DNA of 19,076 nt from Anaerolineales bacterium UBA6668 (GCA_002455215.1 DKKK01000032.1:13821-32896); one strand, 5' to 3'. Shown: positions 1-8,910, counted from the stretch's first letter. Made by a program: numbers and translations. The notes: generated by a model not told the origin, from the letters alone.

Positions 1-114
1 AGCGGGGACAGAGGCGGCAATCGTGGCGGTGACCGTGGTGGCTTCCGTGGCGGTGATAGAGGTGGCGACAGGGGTGGCAACCGTGGTGGTGGCGAGCGCG
101 GCTCACGCCACTAG
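1..114 (+). CDS. C-terminal RGG-rich tail of an RNA-binding protein, probably a DEAD-box RNA helicase (5' end outside window)
   Basis: Frame 1 is open from the first base to a TAG at 112-114 and encodes 37 residues made almost entirely of RGG, DRGG and NRGG units, ending in GERGSRH. Arg-Gly-Gly tails of this kind bind RNA and sit at the C-terminus of many bacterial DEAD-box helicases and of some RRM-type proteins; which of these it is cannot be decided because the body of the protein is outside the window. The DNA itself is a loose tandem repeat of CGTGGTGGC-like units, which makes length variation by slippage likely. No start is visible, so the gene is partial. The nearest clear terminator lies about 270 bp downstream. 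Confidence 0.75.
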   Translation, partial: SGDRGGNRGGDRGGFRGGDRGGDRGGNRGGGERGSRH

Positions 115-130
115 TCATCAATACCATGCT

Positions 131-224
131 AGATTCGACACGGATGGCAATTGCGTTTTTTTGTAAAAGAAAATGCGCAACTTGATAACCAGCACATACG
201 CTGAATGTAATCCGTGTCGAATCT
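131..224. repeat. Dispersed palindromic repeat, copy A, with 15-bp terminal inverted repeats
   Basis: Bases 131-145 (AGATTCGACACGGAT) are the exact reverse complement of 210-224, giving a 94-bp unit with perfect 15-bp inverted ends. The left part, about 133-190, aligns with copies B (11802-11866) and C (16977-17040): the ATTCGACACGGATGG box, an inner hairpin TTGCG...CGCAA, then a divergent tail. The hairpin here is less perfect than in B and C. It looks like a small non-autonomous mobile element or an intergenic repeat unit. No target-site duplication is obvious. Confidence 0.7.
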
Positions 225-381
225 GGGTGGCAAAATTGTCGCAAGTTTGGTGGAAAACGTTGCCCTAAAATCCGCAAATGGGTTTGGTTCTAGCTAGCAG
301 TTTTTGACAAAATAGGCAGAGTAGTGCCGAATAAAATACGCAATATTTCACAATTTCACACCATCATCCAGTCAAATAAGG
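225..381. other. Intergenic stretch without a recognisable gene
   Basis: AT-rich sequence between repeat copy A and the terminator. A TTGACA at 304-309 could be a -35 box, but no good -10 stands at the right distance (TAAAAT at 332-337 is 22 bp away). I see no credible open reading frame or tRNA here. Confidence 0.5.
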
Positions 382-420
382 GACACCAAGACGGTTCGCA
401 ACCGTCTTGGTGTCTTTTTA
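382..420 (+). terminator. Strong Rho-independent terminator
   Basis: Bases 382-396 pair perfectly with 400-414 (15 bp: GACACCAAGACGGTT against its complement) around a 3-base loop CGC, followed directly by TTTTTA. It would end transcription arriving from the RGG-protein gene, or from a short transcript starting in 225-380, and it insulates the two-component genes downstream. Confidence 0.92.
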
Positions 421-450
421 ATTCCACCACCTAAAATACAGCCCACCGGG

Positions 451-456
451 TATAAT
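451..456 (+). promoter_or_regulatory. Candidate -10 box for the two-component operon
   Basis: A perfect TATAAT lies 37 bp upstream of the chosen ATG of the response regulator. No convincing -35 box is present 16-18 bp upstream. If this -10 is used, the transcript starts near 463, so a TTG at 461 cannot be the start codon. Confidence 0.5.
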
Positions 457-493
457 TAACTTGTGGAATAGTAGCTATTTTGGCAATTTGTCT

Positions 494-1180
494 ATGAATA
501 CGACCATACTCATTATTGAAGACGATACGGGTTTGCGTACTGCGCTTGCGGATAACCTGCGCAATGAAGGCTTTGCTGTATTGACAGAACAAAACGGACA
601 AAGCGGCTTGGAACGTGCCCGTGCCGCATCACCTGACCTAATCGTGCTTGACCTGATGCTCCCTGGATTGGATGGCTTATCGGTGTGTCGCCTGTTGCGC
701 AAAGAATCTAATCTGCCCATTATCATGATTTCGGCACGTGGCATGGAAATGGATAAAATCACGGGCTTGGAGACTGGCGCGGATGACTACGTAGTCAAAC
801 CCTTTGGCATGGGGGAATTGGTAGCACGTGTTAAGGCGGCGCTTCGCAGGCGTCAACCGGAGCCCAATGCACACCACATCACGCTACTGCGCATTAACGA
901 TTTGCAAATTGATTTAATTGGTCGGCGGGTTTTTTTAGATGGAAATGAACTACACTTAACCCAAAAGGAATTCAACCTATTGGTAGAATTGGTGCGCAAT
1001 CAAGGAGTGGTTTTGTCACGTGATTTGCTGATGACACAGGTGTGGGGTGATGATTATGTGGGGGGAAATCATACCGTAGATGTGCATATTCGTTGGCTAC
1101 GCGAGAAAATAGAAGCCAACCCTTCCGAACCGGTACGCATCACCACCATTCGCGGGATTGGCTACCGCTTTGAGCAATGA
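494..1180 (+). CDS. OmpR/PhoB-family two-component response regulator
   Basis: A 228-residue DNA-binding response regulator. The receiver domain (about 5-117) has the acidic pair E9-D10/D11, the phosphoacceptor D53 in LIVLDLMLP, S80 in the switch position and K102 in the VKPF motif. A winged helix-turn-helix (about 130-226) ends in the typical TTIRGIGYRF. The ATG at 494 is chosen because the in-frame TTG at 461 lies at the expected transcription start and adds residues (WNSSYFG...) unlike the family. No clear Shine-Dalgarno precedes it. The stop overlaps the start of the histidine kinase by 4 bp (ATGA), so the two are translationally coupled and almost certainly a cognate pair. The PhoB/PhoP-like domain layout does not identify the signal, and no target gene is evident beside it. 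Confidence 0.93.
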   Translation: MNTTILIIEDDTGLRTALADNLRNEGFAVLTEQNGQSGLERARAASPDLIVLDLMLPGLDGLSVCRLLRKESNLPIIMISARGMEMDKITGLETGADDYVVKPFGMGELVARVKAALRRRQPEPNAHHITLLRINDLQIDLIGRRVFLDGNELHLTQKEFNLLVELVRNQGVVLSRDLLMTQVWGDDYVGGNHTVDVHIRWLREKIEANPSEPVRITTIRGIGYRFEQ

Positions 1181-2349
1181 CAGTTCTACTCCTGTGGTTG
1201 GGGTTGGCGCTTGGTTGGGGATTATGTGGTGTGTTGGGCTATTGGCTGTGGCACACTCAAAAAAATCAACAGCAACTTAGCAAAATCAACCAAACTGCTC
1301 AACAAACCATCCAGCAGGTTCAAACCGCCCGGCAAACCGCCCAAGCGCAACTAACTGCTTTAACAAAAACGGTTCAAGAAGCAGTTTTGTTTGTCAACCC
1401 GGATCTCACACTGCACACGGCATCTGAAAAAGCCCAAACGCTCTTTGGCACATTCGATCCATCTACGGGTGCTGTACCGGTACGTAGTTATACACAATCG
1501 CTAGAAATCGAAGTGTTTTTGCGCGACACGGAGCAATCAGCCCTGCAAAATGAAGTGCTGGAACAACAAATCCAGCTAATGGGGCATGTGTATCGTGGGC
1601 GGGCGGTGCGCTATGCCAATGGCATTGCCTTATCGCTCAGTGATGTGTCCGAATTACAACGGTTAAGCCGTATGCGGCGCGATTTTATCGCCAATCTTTC
1701 TCACGAATTGCGTACACCGCTCACCACCATCTCCTTGCTGTTGGATGGCTTAAATACTCTCCAGCAACCGCTTACCGCCGAACAACGCCATACCTTAGGG
1801 CGGATTCGCAACGAAACCCGTGAACTTCAGCAAATGGCGCAAGAAGTGCTGGATTTGGCACAAATCGAAAGCGGGCGGGCGCTATTCCGCTTGCGCAAAA
1901 CGTCCCTTTCTCCCATGCTCCAGTCGCAAATTGAGCGGCTTAGACCATTGGCAGAAAATCGTGAGATAGCTATTGACGCGCATTTGCCAGAAAATTTGCA
2001 GGTTTTGGTGGATGAAGAGCAAGTTGGGCGAGCTTTTGGCAATCTATTGCACAACGCTATTAAATTTTCTAGTCAGGGCGGCAAAGTGTGCATTTCCACA
2101 ATCCAAGTTAGCGAAGAAGTGCGAATCAGCGTGCAAGACCAGGGTCCCGGCATTTCAGAGCGCGAACTTACACGCGTCTTTGAACGTTTTTACAAAGCAG
2201 ACCGTACCCGCTCTAGCGGCGGCACTGGCTTAGGGTTAGCAATTGCCAAACACGTGATTGAAGAAGGGCATGGCGGCAAAATTTGGGCAGAAAGTTCTGG
2301 ACAAGCCAATGCGGGTAGTACCTTCCACTTTACCTTACCCATCGCTTAA
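1177..2349 (+). CDS. Membrane-bound sensor histidine kinase, PhoR-like layout
   Basis: A 390-residue kinase with one N-terminal membrane helix (about 3-24), a Gln-rich probable coiled-coil linker (28-65), a degenerate PAS-like domain (about 66-155), a HisKA domain with the phosphorylated H176 in SHELRTPL, and a HATPase domain with N box N289-N293 (NLLHN), G1 box DQGPG (321-325) and G2 box GTGLGL (349-354). All catalytic motifs are intact. There is only one membrane segment and no extracytoplasmic loop, so sensing is probably intramembrane or through the PAS-like domain, as in PhoR-type kinases. It overlaps the preceding regulator gene by 4 bp and should phosphorylate that regulator. The gene ends 111 bp before the next plus-strand gene; only a very weak hairpin follows it. 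Confidence 0.93.
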   Translation: MTVLLLWLGLALGWGLCGVLGYWLWHTQKNQQQLSKINQTAQQTIQQVQTARQTAQAQLTALTKTVQEAVLFVNPDLTLHTASEKAQTLFGTFDPSTGAVPVRSYTQSLEIEVFLRDTEQSALQNEVLEQQIQLMGHVYRGRAVRYANGIALSLSDVSELQRLSRMRRDFIANLSHELRTPLTTISLLLDGLNTLQQPLTAEQRHTLGRIRNETRELQQMAQEVLDLAQIESGRALFRLRKTSLSPMLQSQIERLRPLAENREIAIDAHLPENLQVLVDEEQVGRAFGNLLHNAIKFSSQGGKVCISTIQVSEEVRISVQDQGPGISERELTRVFERFYKADRTRSSGGTGLGLAIAKHVIEEGHGGKIWAESSGQANAGSTFHFTLPIA

Positions 2350-2445
2350 GAACTCACGCGCTCAATTCAGCGTATTTTAATGAAAATTACACATTTGATC
2401 GTACTTTTTCGACTAAAATTGAGCACTATGTTATTTAAATTTCTC

Positions 2446-2450
2446 AGGAG
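2446..2450 (+). promoter_or_regulatory. Shine-Dalgarno that supports the dioxygenase start
   Basis: AGGAG lies 10 bases before the ATG at 2461. In-frame ATGs at 2380 and 2428 have no comparable site, which favours 2461 as the start. Confidence 0.5.
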
Positions 2451-2460
2451 ATTGGTTTCT

Positions 2461-3255
2461 ATGCCAGTGCAATTCAAACGATTGGTTTCGGCTATGTTGA
2501 AGATAGAACTGTTTGCAATGATAGTTGGTTTGCAGATGCTGGTGGGGGCTTGTTCGCCGCAGGTGCAAAACCTGCCAGCAAACCCAACTGCCCCTGCCAT
2601 TGTGCCAATGACTGCCACTCACACGACTCTTCCCCCTACGCTGGCGGCTGTTTCGCCTACTGTACCACCCATTACCATTACCGATGAAACTGCCACAGCC
2701 AGCCCGCCAACTCCTGTCACGATAACCCACTTTACCCCAGCACAGGCGGAGGGACCCTATTACCCACCGCAAAAACCAGTGGACAAGGATAACGATTTGA
2801 CAATTGTAGTTGGGAATGCGGGTACGGCATTGGGAGATGTGATTCAAATTACGGGTAAGGTATTTGGTAAAGATGGGTTACCCATTGTAGGTGCGGTGGT
2901 GGAAATTTGGCAAACTGACCATGCCGGTATTTATTTGCATCCGAATGACCCGCGTTTTGCCGCCCGCGATGTTAACTTCCAAAGCTATGGGGAGAGTACG
3001 AGCAGTGAAAATGGCGACTATCTCTTCAAAACTATTTTGCCCGGCGTTTATGAAGGCAGACCGCCGCACATTCATGTGAAAGTGCGCTATCAGGGGCAAG
3101 AACTTCTGACCACACAATTCTATTTTCCACAAAACACCAATGGCGCATTTGTTTCCGGGGATGAATTGGATATGGTATTGGTAGAGCTTATCCCTGATAT
3201 TTTGGGAGTTTCCACTGCCCAACTGGATTTATTCTTGGATTGGTTAGCGCCTTAA
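2461..3255 (+). CDS. Secreted lipoprotein with intradiol ring-cleavage dioxygenase fold
   Basis: A 264-residue protein with a lipoprotein signal peptide (hydrophobic 13-29, lipobox LVGAC with C31), then a Pro/Thr-rich linker (about 32-90) and a domain matching the protocatechuate 3,4-dioxygenase type. It has EGPYY (97-101), a GKDGLPIVGAVVEIWQ strand pair, GIYLHPND with Y158, PGVYEGR with Y197 and RPPHIHVKV with H203 and H205. These correspond to the two Tyr and two His iron(III) ligands of the family (Tyr408, Tyr447, His460 and His462 in Pseudomonas 3,4-PCD), so a catalytically active non-haem iron enzyme is plausible. Being a lipoprotein it would act outside the cytoplasmic membrane, like the secreted intradiol-type dioxygenases known from actinomycetes and fungi. 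The substrate is unknown and no aromatic-degradation genes adjoin it. In-frame ATGs at 2380 and 2428 exist, but 2461 has the better ribosome site and gives a normal signal peptide. Confidence 0.82.
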   Translation: MPVQFKRLVSAMLKIELFAMIVGLQMLVGACSPQVQNLPANPTAPAIVPMTATHTTLPPTLAAVSPTVPPITITDETATASPPTPVTITHFTPAQAEGPYYPPQKPVDKDNDLTIVVGNAGTALGDVIQITGKVFGKDGLPIVGAVVEIWQTDHAGIYLHPNDPRFAARDVNFQSYGESTSSENGDYLFKTILPGVYEGRPPHIHVKVRYQGQELLTTQFYFPQNTNGAFVSGDELDMVLVELIPDILGVSTAQLDLFLDWLAP

Positions 3256-3263
3256 ACTTCAAG

Positions 3264-3280
3264 ATTCTATATTCGACACG
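3264..3280 (+). repeat. Truncated copy D of the dispersed repeat
   Basis: ATTCTATATTCGACACG is identical to the left end of copy B (11802-11818), after which similarity stops. It sits in the short gap between two convergent genes. Confidence 0.55.
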
Positions 3281-3299
3281 AGTTATGACAATAGCAAAC

Positions 3300-3320
3300 G
3301 GTGTAAACCAAACCGCTGGC

Positions 3321-3327
<7 letters not shown>
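3300..3327 (-). terminator. Possible weak terminator of the polysaccharide genes
   Basis: GGTGTAA (3300-3306) pairs with TTACACC (3321-3327); two further pairs are possible after a mismatch. The right arm overlaps the stop codon of the permease. Read on the minus strand it is followed by CGTTTGCTATTG, only moderately T-rich, so function as a terminator is uncertain. Confidence 0.35.
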
Positions 3328-5133
<1,806 letters not shown>

Positions 5134-5176
5134 CTAATTTGTTGTAAATCGTGAATCTACGAATTCAATAGCGCCT

Positions 5177-5182
5177 ATTATA
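5177..5182 (-). promoter_or_regulatory. Candidate -10 box for the fcl-permease pair
   Basis: On the minus strand this reads TATAAT, about 55 bases before the fcl start. The -35 region (around 5200-5205) is a poor match, so this is a moderate call. Confidence 0.45.
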
Positions 5183-5240
5183 GCCGAATTGTACTTATTC
5201 AGGTGTAGTCGCACTAGTAATGATGGCTGGTTCTTCACAA

Positions 5241-5275
5241 TCGGCAGGATTTCTCCCTTCGCTCGCAATGACCCC
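5241..5275 (-). repeat. Widespread GTCATTGCGAGCGAAGG-type intergenic repeat
   Basis: On the minus strand the sequence reads GTCATTGCGAGCGAAGG followed by GAGAAATCCTGCC. This matches the well-known short dispersed repeat whose accidental translation gives CEERSDE or VIASEGRNPA peptides in many bacterial genomes. It sits in the divergent gap between fcl and the dihydropyrimidinase. A 68-codon open frame running through it on the minus strand is therefore most likely not a gene. Confidence 0.65.
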
Positions 5276-5395
5276 AAAATCAGACCATCTTAAGTGATGG
5301 TTGGCACTACAGAAAAGCACAATTTCTAACTGTCCTGAGTGGTATAGATTCGCATTCTTCGCCAAACTGAACCGTATGCCGCATACAACTCCCTG

Positions 5396-5423
5396 TTGCA
5401 CTGTTTGCCCATCTCATTATAAT
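5396..5423 (+). promoter_or_regulatory. Candidate sigma-70 promoter for the dihydropyrimidinase gene
   Basis: TTGCAC at 5396-5401 and a perfect TATAAT at 5418-5423 are separated by 16 bp. The start codon is about 110 bases downstream, so the leader would be near 100 nt. An AGGTGA (5525-5530) stands just before the ATG. Confidence 0.5.
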
Positions 5424-5533
5424 TAAATTCAGGCGTTTGACGTTTTAATTCCCCAAATCGTTACGCTTGTAAAATCGGTTTTCACATAAACCGGCTTCGC
5501 CCGCCACAACTCCATAACCCATGTAGGTGATGT

Positions 5534-6940
5534 ATGAAAACACTAATCAAGAACGGCACAATTGTAACTGCTGGCGACACGGTGCAAGCAGATGTGTTGA
5601 TTGAAAATGGCAAGATAACCTTGCTCGGCAAGGATTTGCCTGCAGAGTCGGCGCGGGTTTTTGATGCAAGTGGTAAACTGCTCTTGCCCGGCGGCATTGA
5701 TGTTCATACCCATTTAGACCTGCCCTTTGGCGGCACGCTCTCATCCGATGACTTTTTTACCGGACACCAAGCCGCCGCCTTTGGGGCAACGACTACCCAC
5801 ATTGACTTTGTCATTCAGCCGAAAGGTGGTTCGCTCAAACAAGGGGTTGATATTTGGCACGAAAAATCTGTCAACAAAGCCGCGATAGATTATGGTTTTC
5901 ACTTGGCAATTACCGATTTGCGGGCTGAAGTGATGGCAGAAATCCCTTCCCTGCTCAATGAAGGCATCACCAGCCTAAAGCTATTTATGGCATACAAAAA
6001 TGTCCTGCAGATAGACGATACCACCTTGTTCCGCGCCATGTTGACTGCCGCCGAGCATGGCATGTTGGTGATGGTACACGCCGAAAATGGCGATGTCATT
6101 GCCGAATTGACCGATAAACTGCTGGCAGAAGGCAAAACAGCCCCGTATTATCATGCGGTTGCCCACCCGGCTATGGCAGAAGCAGAAGCCACCGGACGGG
6201 CTGTGGCGCTCGCTGGCATTGCAGGTGCGCCGTTGTATGTGGTACACATGACTTGCGAAGAAGCAGTGGAGCAATTGGCATTGGGGCGTGCCAAGGGCTT
6301 CCCGGTGATGGGTGAAACCTGCACCCAGTATATGTTCATTTTTGATGAAGACCTAAAACGTCCCCATTTTGAAGGGGCAAAATTTGTATGCTCACCGCCC
6401 GTACGCAAACCAAAAGATGCGCCTGTGCTGTGGCGTTCTCTGGCAAATAACACCTTGCAAGCGGTTTCTACCGATCACTGCCCATTCTGGTTTAGCGGTG
6501 GCATACAAGGTAGGATTGCAGGCAAAGAACTTGGCTTAGATAATTTTGCCAAAATTCCGAATGGCATGCCCGGTATTGAAGACCGCATGGCTGTGATGTG
6601 GCATCACGGCGTCAACGGCGGTCACTTCAGCCCCAACCGCTTTGTAGAAATCACCAGCGCCAACCCTGCCAAAATTTTTGGGCTATATCCACGCAAGGGC
6701 TGTATTGCAGTCGGAGCAGATGCCGATATTGTAATTTGGGATCCCAATTTAGAACACACCCTCTCTGCCAAAACCCACCACATGCGCACTGATTACAACG
6801 TCTATGAAGGCATGACTGTGCGCGGTTGGCAAACACACGTCTTTTTGCGGGGTCATTTAATCGTTGAAGGCGACTCTTGGCTGGGTCACGCCGGAAGCGG
6901 GCAGTTCCTGCGGCGTAGCCCTAATGGTGCTGTGTTGTAA
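5534..6940 (+). CDS. hydA: Dihydropyrimidinase / D-hydantoinase
   Basis: A 468-residue cyclic amidohydrolase that opens dihydropyrimidine or hydantoin rings (dihydrouracil to N-carbamoyl-beta-alanine in pyrimidine breakdown). The binuclear metal centre is complete: H58 and H60 in DVHTH, the carbamylated K149 in SLKLFMAYK, H182 in VHAEN, H238 in VVHMT and D314 in STDHCPF. Y154 in the FMAY motif matches the substrate-binding Tyr of the family. Length is typical. STDHCPF separates it from dihydroorotases and allantoinases. It stands alone between a divergent polysaccharide gene pair and a regulator with its own promoter; neither dihydropyrimidine dehydrogenase nor a beta-ureidopropionase is in the window, so the physiological substrate stays open. 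AGGTGA precedes the ATG at rather short spacing. Confidence 0.94.
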   Translation: MKTLIKNGTIVTAGDTVQADVLIENGKITLLGKDLPAESARVFDASGKLLLPGGIDVHTHLDLPFGGTLSSDDFFTGHQAAAFGATTTHIDFVIQPKGGSLKQGVDIWHEKSVNKAAIDYGFHLAITDLRAEVMAEIPSLLNEGITSLKLFMAYKNVLQIDDTTLFRAMLTAAEHGMLVMVHAENGDVIAELTDKLLAEGKTAPYYHAVAHPAMAEAEATGRAVALAGIAGAPLYVVHMTCEEAVEQLALGRAKGFPVMGETCTQYMFIFDEDLKRPHFEGAKFVCSPPVRKPKDAPVLWRSLANNTLQAVSTDHCPFWFSGGIQGRIAGKELGLDNFAKIPNGMPGIEDRMAVMWHHGVNGGHFSPNRFVEITSANPAKIFGLYPRKGCIAVGADADIVIWDPNLEHTLSAKTHHMRTDYNVYEGMTVRGWQTHVFLRGHLIVEGDSWLGHAGSGQFLRRSPNGAVL

Positions 6941-6980
6941 TCTTTTACCGAATCGCCGTGTTTTTTCGATTGCGCACGGA

Positions 6981-6994
6981 TTTGTCGAATATAG
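6981..6994 (-). repeat. Degenerate copy E of the dispersed repeat end
   Basis: Read on the minus strand this is CTATATTCGACAAA, matching the left end of copies B and D. The bases on its inner side (GCGCA at 6972-6976) could be what is left of the hairpin core. Short and uncertain. Confidence 0.35.
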
Positions 6995-7084
6995 TACGAG
7001 AAATCTTTGTTTTGATTGTTCAAACATCCCGCTGGCTTGTGAACACGTTTACGCTTTGATTGCAACTTATGATACCCCTATGAA

Positions 7085-7113
7085 TTTACACTTCGCAACT
7101 TTCATGGTATAGT
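7085..7113 (+). promoter_or_regulatory. Sigma-70 promoter of the regulator-pilin-methyltransferase cluster
   Basis: TTTACA (7085-7090) and TATAGT (7108-7113) are separated by exactly 17 bp; each box has one mismatch to consensus. The transcript would start near 7120, giving a leader of about 120 nt before the ATG at 7242. It is the best promoter in the 6941-7241 gap, which holds no convincing gene. Confidence 0.65.
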
Positions 7114-7241
7114 ACCAATATCGAAGATTTTAGTCGTTTTTTGCAACCTTACAATCACTCGTATGGGACAAAACAGGTTGTTAATAATGGCACTTCTCAT
7201 TAGCACTAACCCAGACATATCACAATTGCTCGGAGAGACAA

Positions 7242-7937
7242 ATGGCACAAGATTTTATTACCGTATTGCTCGTGGACGACCATCCGTTAGTACGTCAAGG
7301 ATTGCGCGATGTACTTGGCGAAGAGAGTGAAATCCGCGTAGTGGGGGAAGCCGACCATGGCGCCACCGCTATCGAATTGGTCAATCGCCTACAACCCGAT
7401 GTGGTGGTGATGGACATAAACATGCCGGAAGTGAATGGCTTGCAGGCCTGCCACGAAATTAAGTCCAACCACAAAGCAACTGCGGTGATTCTGCTCACGG
7501 CATATGATGATGTGGAGCAGGTCATTCATGCTTTCCATGCCGGAGCTTCTGCCTACTGTCTAAAAGAAATTGAACTTGAACGACTGGTAGATATTGTCCG
7601 TTTGGTTTCGCGGGGCTATTTTGTGGCAGATGGCGAAGCAATGGACGCGGAATCGCTCAGCGTGTGGCTGGAAGACAAGAAGGCAGTGGTAGGCTATTCT
7701 GGTGTCAAACAGACCCGCTCACCCCTATCTGCCCGTGAGATGGAAATTTTGCAGTGCATCAGCCGTGGTATGAGCAACAAAGAAGTTGCCAACGAATTGG
7801 GTATCAGCCACCAAACGGTCAAAAATCACATGACTGCCATTTTGAACAAGTTGGATGTAGAAGACCGCACCCAAGCCGCTTTGTATGCTTTGCGGCATGG
7901 CTGGGTGCGCCTTGACGAAACCCGGCGTTCTGCCTAG
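7242..7937 (+). CDS. NarL/FixJ-family response regulator
   Basis: A 231-residue regulator with a receiver domain (about 6-122; D12-D13, phosphoacceptor D58 in VVVMDINMP, T86, K108) and a C-terminal LuxR-type helix-turn-helix (about 161-222, LSAREMEILQCISRGMSNKEVA then GISHQTVKNHMTAILNKL). All phosphorylation residues are present, so it should be controlled by a histidine kinase, but none is adjacent: it is an orphan regulator. GGAG (7232-7235) provides a good ribosome site. The Flp pilin gene begins 28 bp after its stop and a methyltransferase follows, with no terminator until 8853, so the three genes probably form one transcript. It may control pilus or surface genes including its own operon; that is inferred from context only. 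Confidence 0.92.
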   Translation: MAQDFITVLLVDDHPLVRQGLRDVLGEESEIRVVGEADHGATAIELVNRLQPDVVVMDINMPEVNGLQACHEIKSNHKATAVILLTAYDDVEQVIHAFHAGASAYCLKEIELERLVDIVRLVSRGYFVADGEAMDAESLSVWLEDKKAVVGYSGVKQTRSPLSAREMEILQCISRGMSNKEVANELGISHQTVKNHMTAILNKLDVEDRTQAALYALRHGWVRLDETRRSA

Positions 7938-7954
7938 TTTCTGCTGTCAGCAAT

Positions 7955-7958
7955 GGAG
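7955..7958 (+). promoter_or_regulatory. Shine-Dalgarno of the Flp pilin
   Basis: GGAG sits 7 bases before the ATG at 7966 and supports this internal start over a longer frame that begins inside the regulator gene at 7885. Confidence 0.6.
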
Positions 7959-7965
7959 CAATTTA

Positions 7966-8115
7966 ATGTGGCGTGACGAAAACGGACAAGGCTTGGTTGA
8001 GTATGCCCTGATTATTATTTTGGTCGTTGTTATCATCTTAGTTTTGGTGGCAATGCTGGGTCCAATGGTAATGGACGGCATCAACAGCTTATTCCAGCCA
8101 ACTGCTGTCCCATAA
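7966..8115 (+). CDS. Flp/Fap-type class IVb pilin (49 aa)
   Basis: A very small prepilin: short charged leader MWRDENG, the conserved QGLVEYALI segment and one long hydrophobic helix (about 14-34), ending in GPMVMDGINSLFQPTAVP. The prepilin peptidase should cut after G7, which puts Glu at +5 and Tyr at +6, the Glu-Tyr signature of Flp pilins. Mature length would be 42 residues. A TadV-type peptidase, TadA ATPase and TadB/C platform proteins are needed for assembly, and none is in the window, so assembly depends on genes elsewhere. It sits between an orphan NarL-type regulator and a methyltransferase, 8 bp from the latter, and is probably co-transcribed with both. The longer in-frame start at 7885 overlaps the regulator and adds non-pilin sequence; it is rejected. 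Confidence 0.85.
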   Translation: MWRDENGQGLVEYALIIILVVVIILVLVAMLGPMVMDGINSLFQPTAVP

Positions 8116-8123
8116 CCATTTAG

Positions 8124-8813
8124 ATGCAACGCCTGCTCGCTATTGCCTTTCGTTTGTTGTATTACGAAATGGCTTTCACCTATGACTGGGTGGCAAACCT
8201 GGTTTCGCTGGGTCAGTGGTGGAAATGGCAAGAGCAGGCGTTTGCTTTTTTACCCCCCAGTGGACGTGTGCTAGAGCTAGGGCATGGAACCGGACACATG
8301 CAAGCCAAACTGCGCCAACGCGGGTATCTACCCTTTGGGATAGACCTTTCTCCACAGATGGGGCGTTTGGCAAAGCGATATTTGACTGGGCACGGAGAAC
8401 TGGCGGCGGCGTGTGTGCAGGCATCTGCATTGGCGTTGCCTTTCCCTAGTGCTTCCATGCCTGCCATGTTGGCAACCTTTCCTACCAACTATATTTTCCA
8501 ACCGCCTGCCTTGCGTGAAATACGGCGTGTGTTGACCCCGCAAGGTAGGCTGGTGGTGGTGCTGGCGGCGGTTCCGCGCCCAGGCGGCATTTTGCGTACA
8601 CTCGCACGCGCTTTATTTTGGTTGACCGGGGAAAGCCCTTCACAAACCGCCACTCTGCCCGCCGAGTGGCAAACCGCCATTGAAAATATCTACACCCATG
8701 CTGGCTTACATGCCGAGTTGCATACCGTTGAGTTGGCTGATAGCTGGGTGTGGCTGGTTGTTGTACATGCACCGCATACCATGCTTGTGCTGGAGTCTCG
8801 CGCAGGAAACTGA
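8124..8813 (+). CDS. Class I SAM-dependent methyltransferase
   Basis: A 229-residue protein with the Methyltransf_11-like Rossmann fold. The SAM-binding glycine motif is VLELGHGTGH (49-58), the acidic residue after strand 2 is D74 in FGIDLSPQM, and the later strand is RLVVVLAAV after LTPQG. The N-terminal FRLLYYEMAFTYDWVANLVS block is not part of the generic fold and resembles a family common in Chloroflexota (recalled, not searched). The methyl acceptor is unknown. The start lies 8 bp after the pilin stop without a clear ribosome site, suggesting translational coupling. A strong terminator follows 40 bp after its stop. A role in modifying the pilin or an envelope lipid is possible from context but unproven. 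Confidence 0.85.
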   Translation: MQRLLAIAFRLLYYEMAFTYDWVANLVSLGQWWKWQEQAFAFLPPSGRVLELGHGTGHMQAKLRQRGYLPFGIDLSPQMGRLAKRYLTGHGELAAACVQASALALPFPSASMPAMLATFPTNYIFQPPALREIRRVLTPQGRLVVVLAAVPRPGGILRTLARALFWLTGESPSQTATLPAEWQTAIENIYTHAGLHAELHTVELADSWVWLVVVHAPHTMLVLESRAGN

Positions 8814-8852
8814 CCCATATAAAAAGACGGAAAATTTGTGTTGCCGAGAATC

Positions 8853-8890
8853 AAAAAAGCCAAAGCATAATCTATTACTTTGGCTTTTTT
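8853..8890. terminator. Bidirectional Rho-independent terminator
   Basis: AAAAAAGCCAAAG (8853-8865) pairs perfectly with 8878-8890 (13 bp) around a 12-base loop. Runs of six A and six T at the two ends let it work in both directions, for the methyltransferase on the plus strand and the sigma factor on the minus strand. Confidence 0.92.
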
Positions 8891-8910
8891 ATAATTGACC
8901 TTTATCGAAA

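Noticed and set aside
1..114. Tandem RGG-coding units as a CRISPR or VNTR array
   Set aside because: The repeat keeps one reading frame up to a stop codon and has no spacers; it is a coding low-complexity tail.
2350..2380. Possible terminator after the histidine kinase
   Set aside because: Only a 4-5 bp stem and a broken T-run; too weak to call.
5195..5401. 68-codon minus-strand reading frame between fcl and the hydantoinase gene
   Set aside because: It runs through the GTCATTGCGAG-type repeat, has no ribosome site and no recognisable domain.
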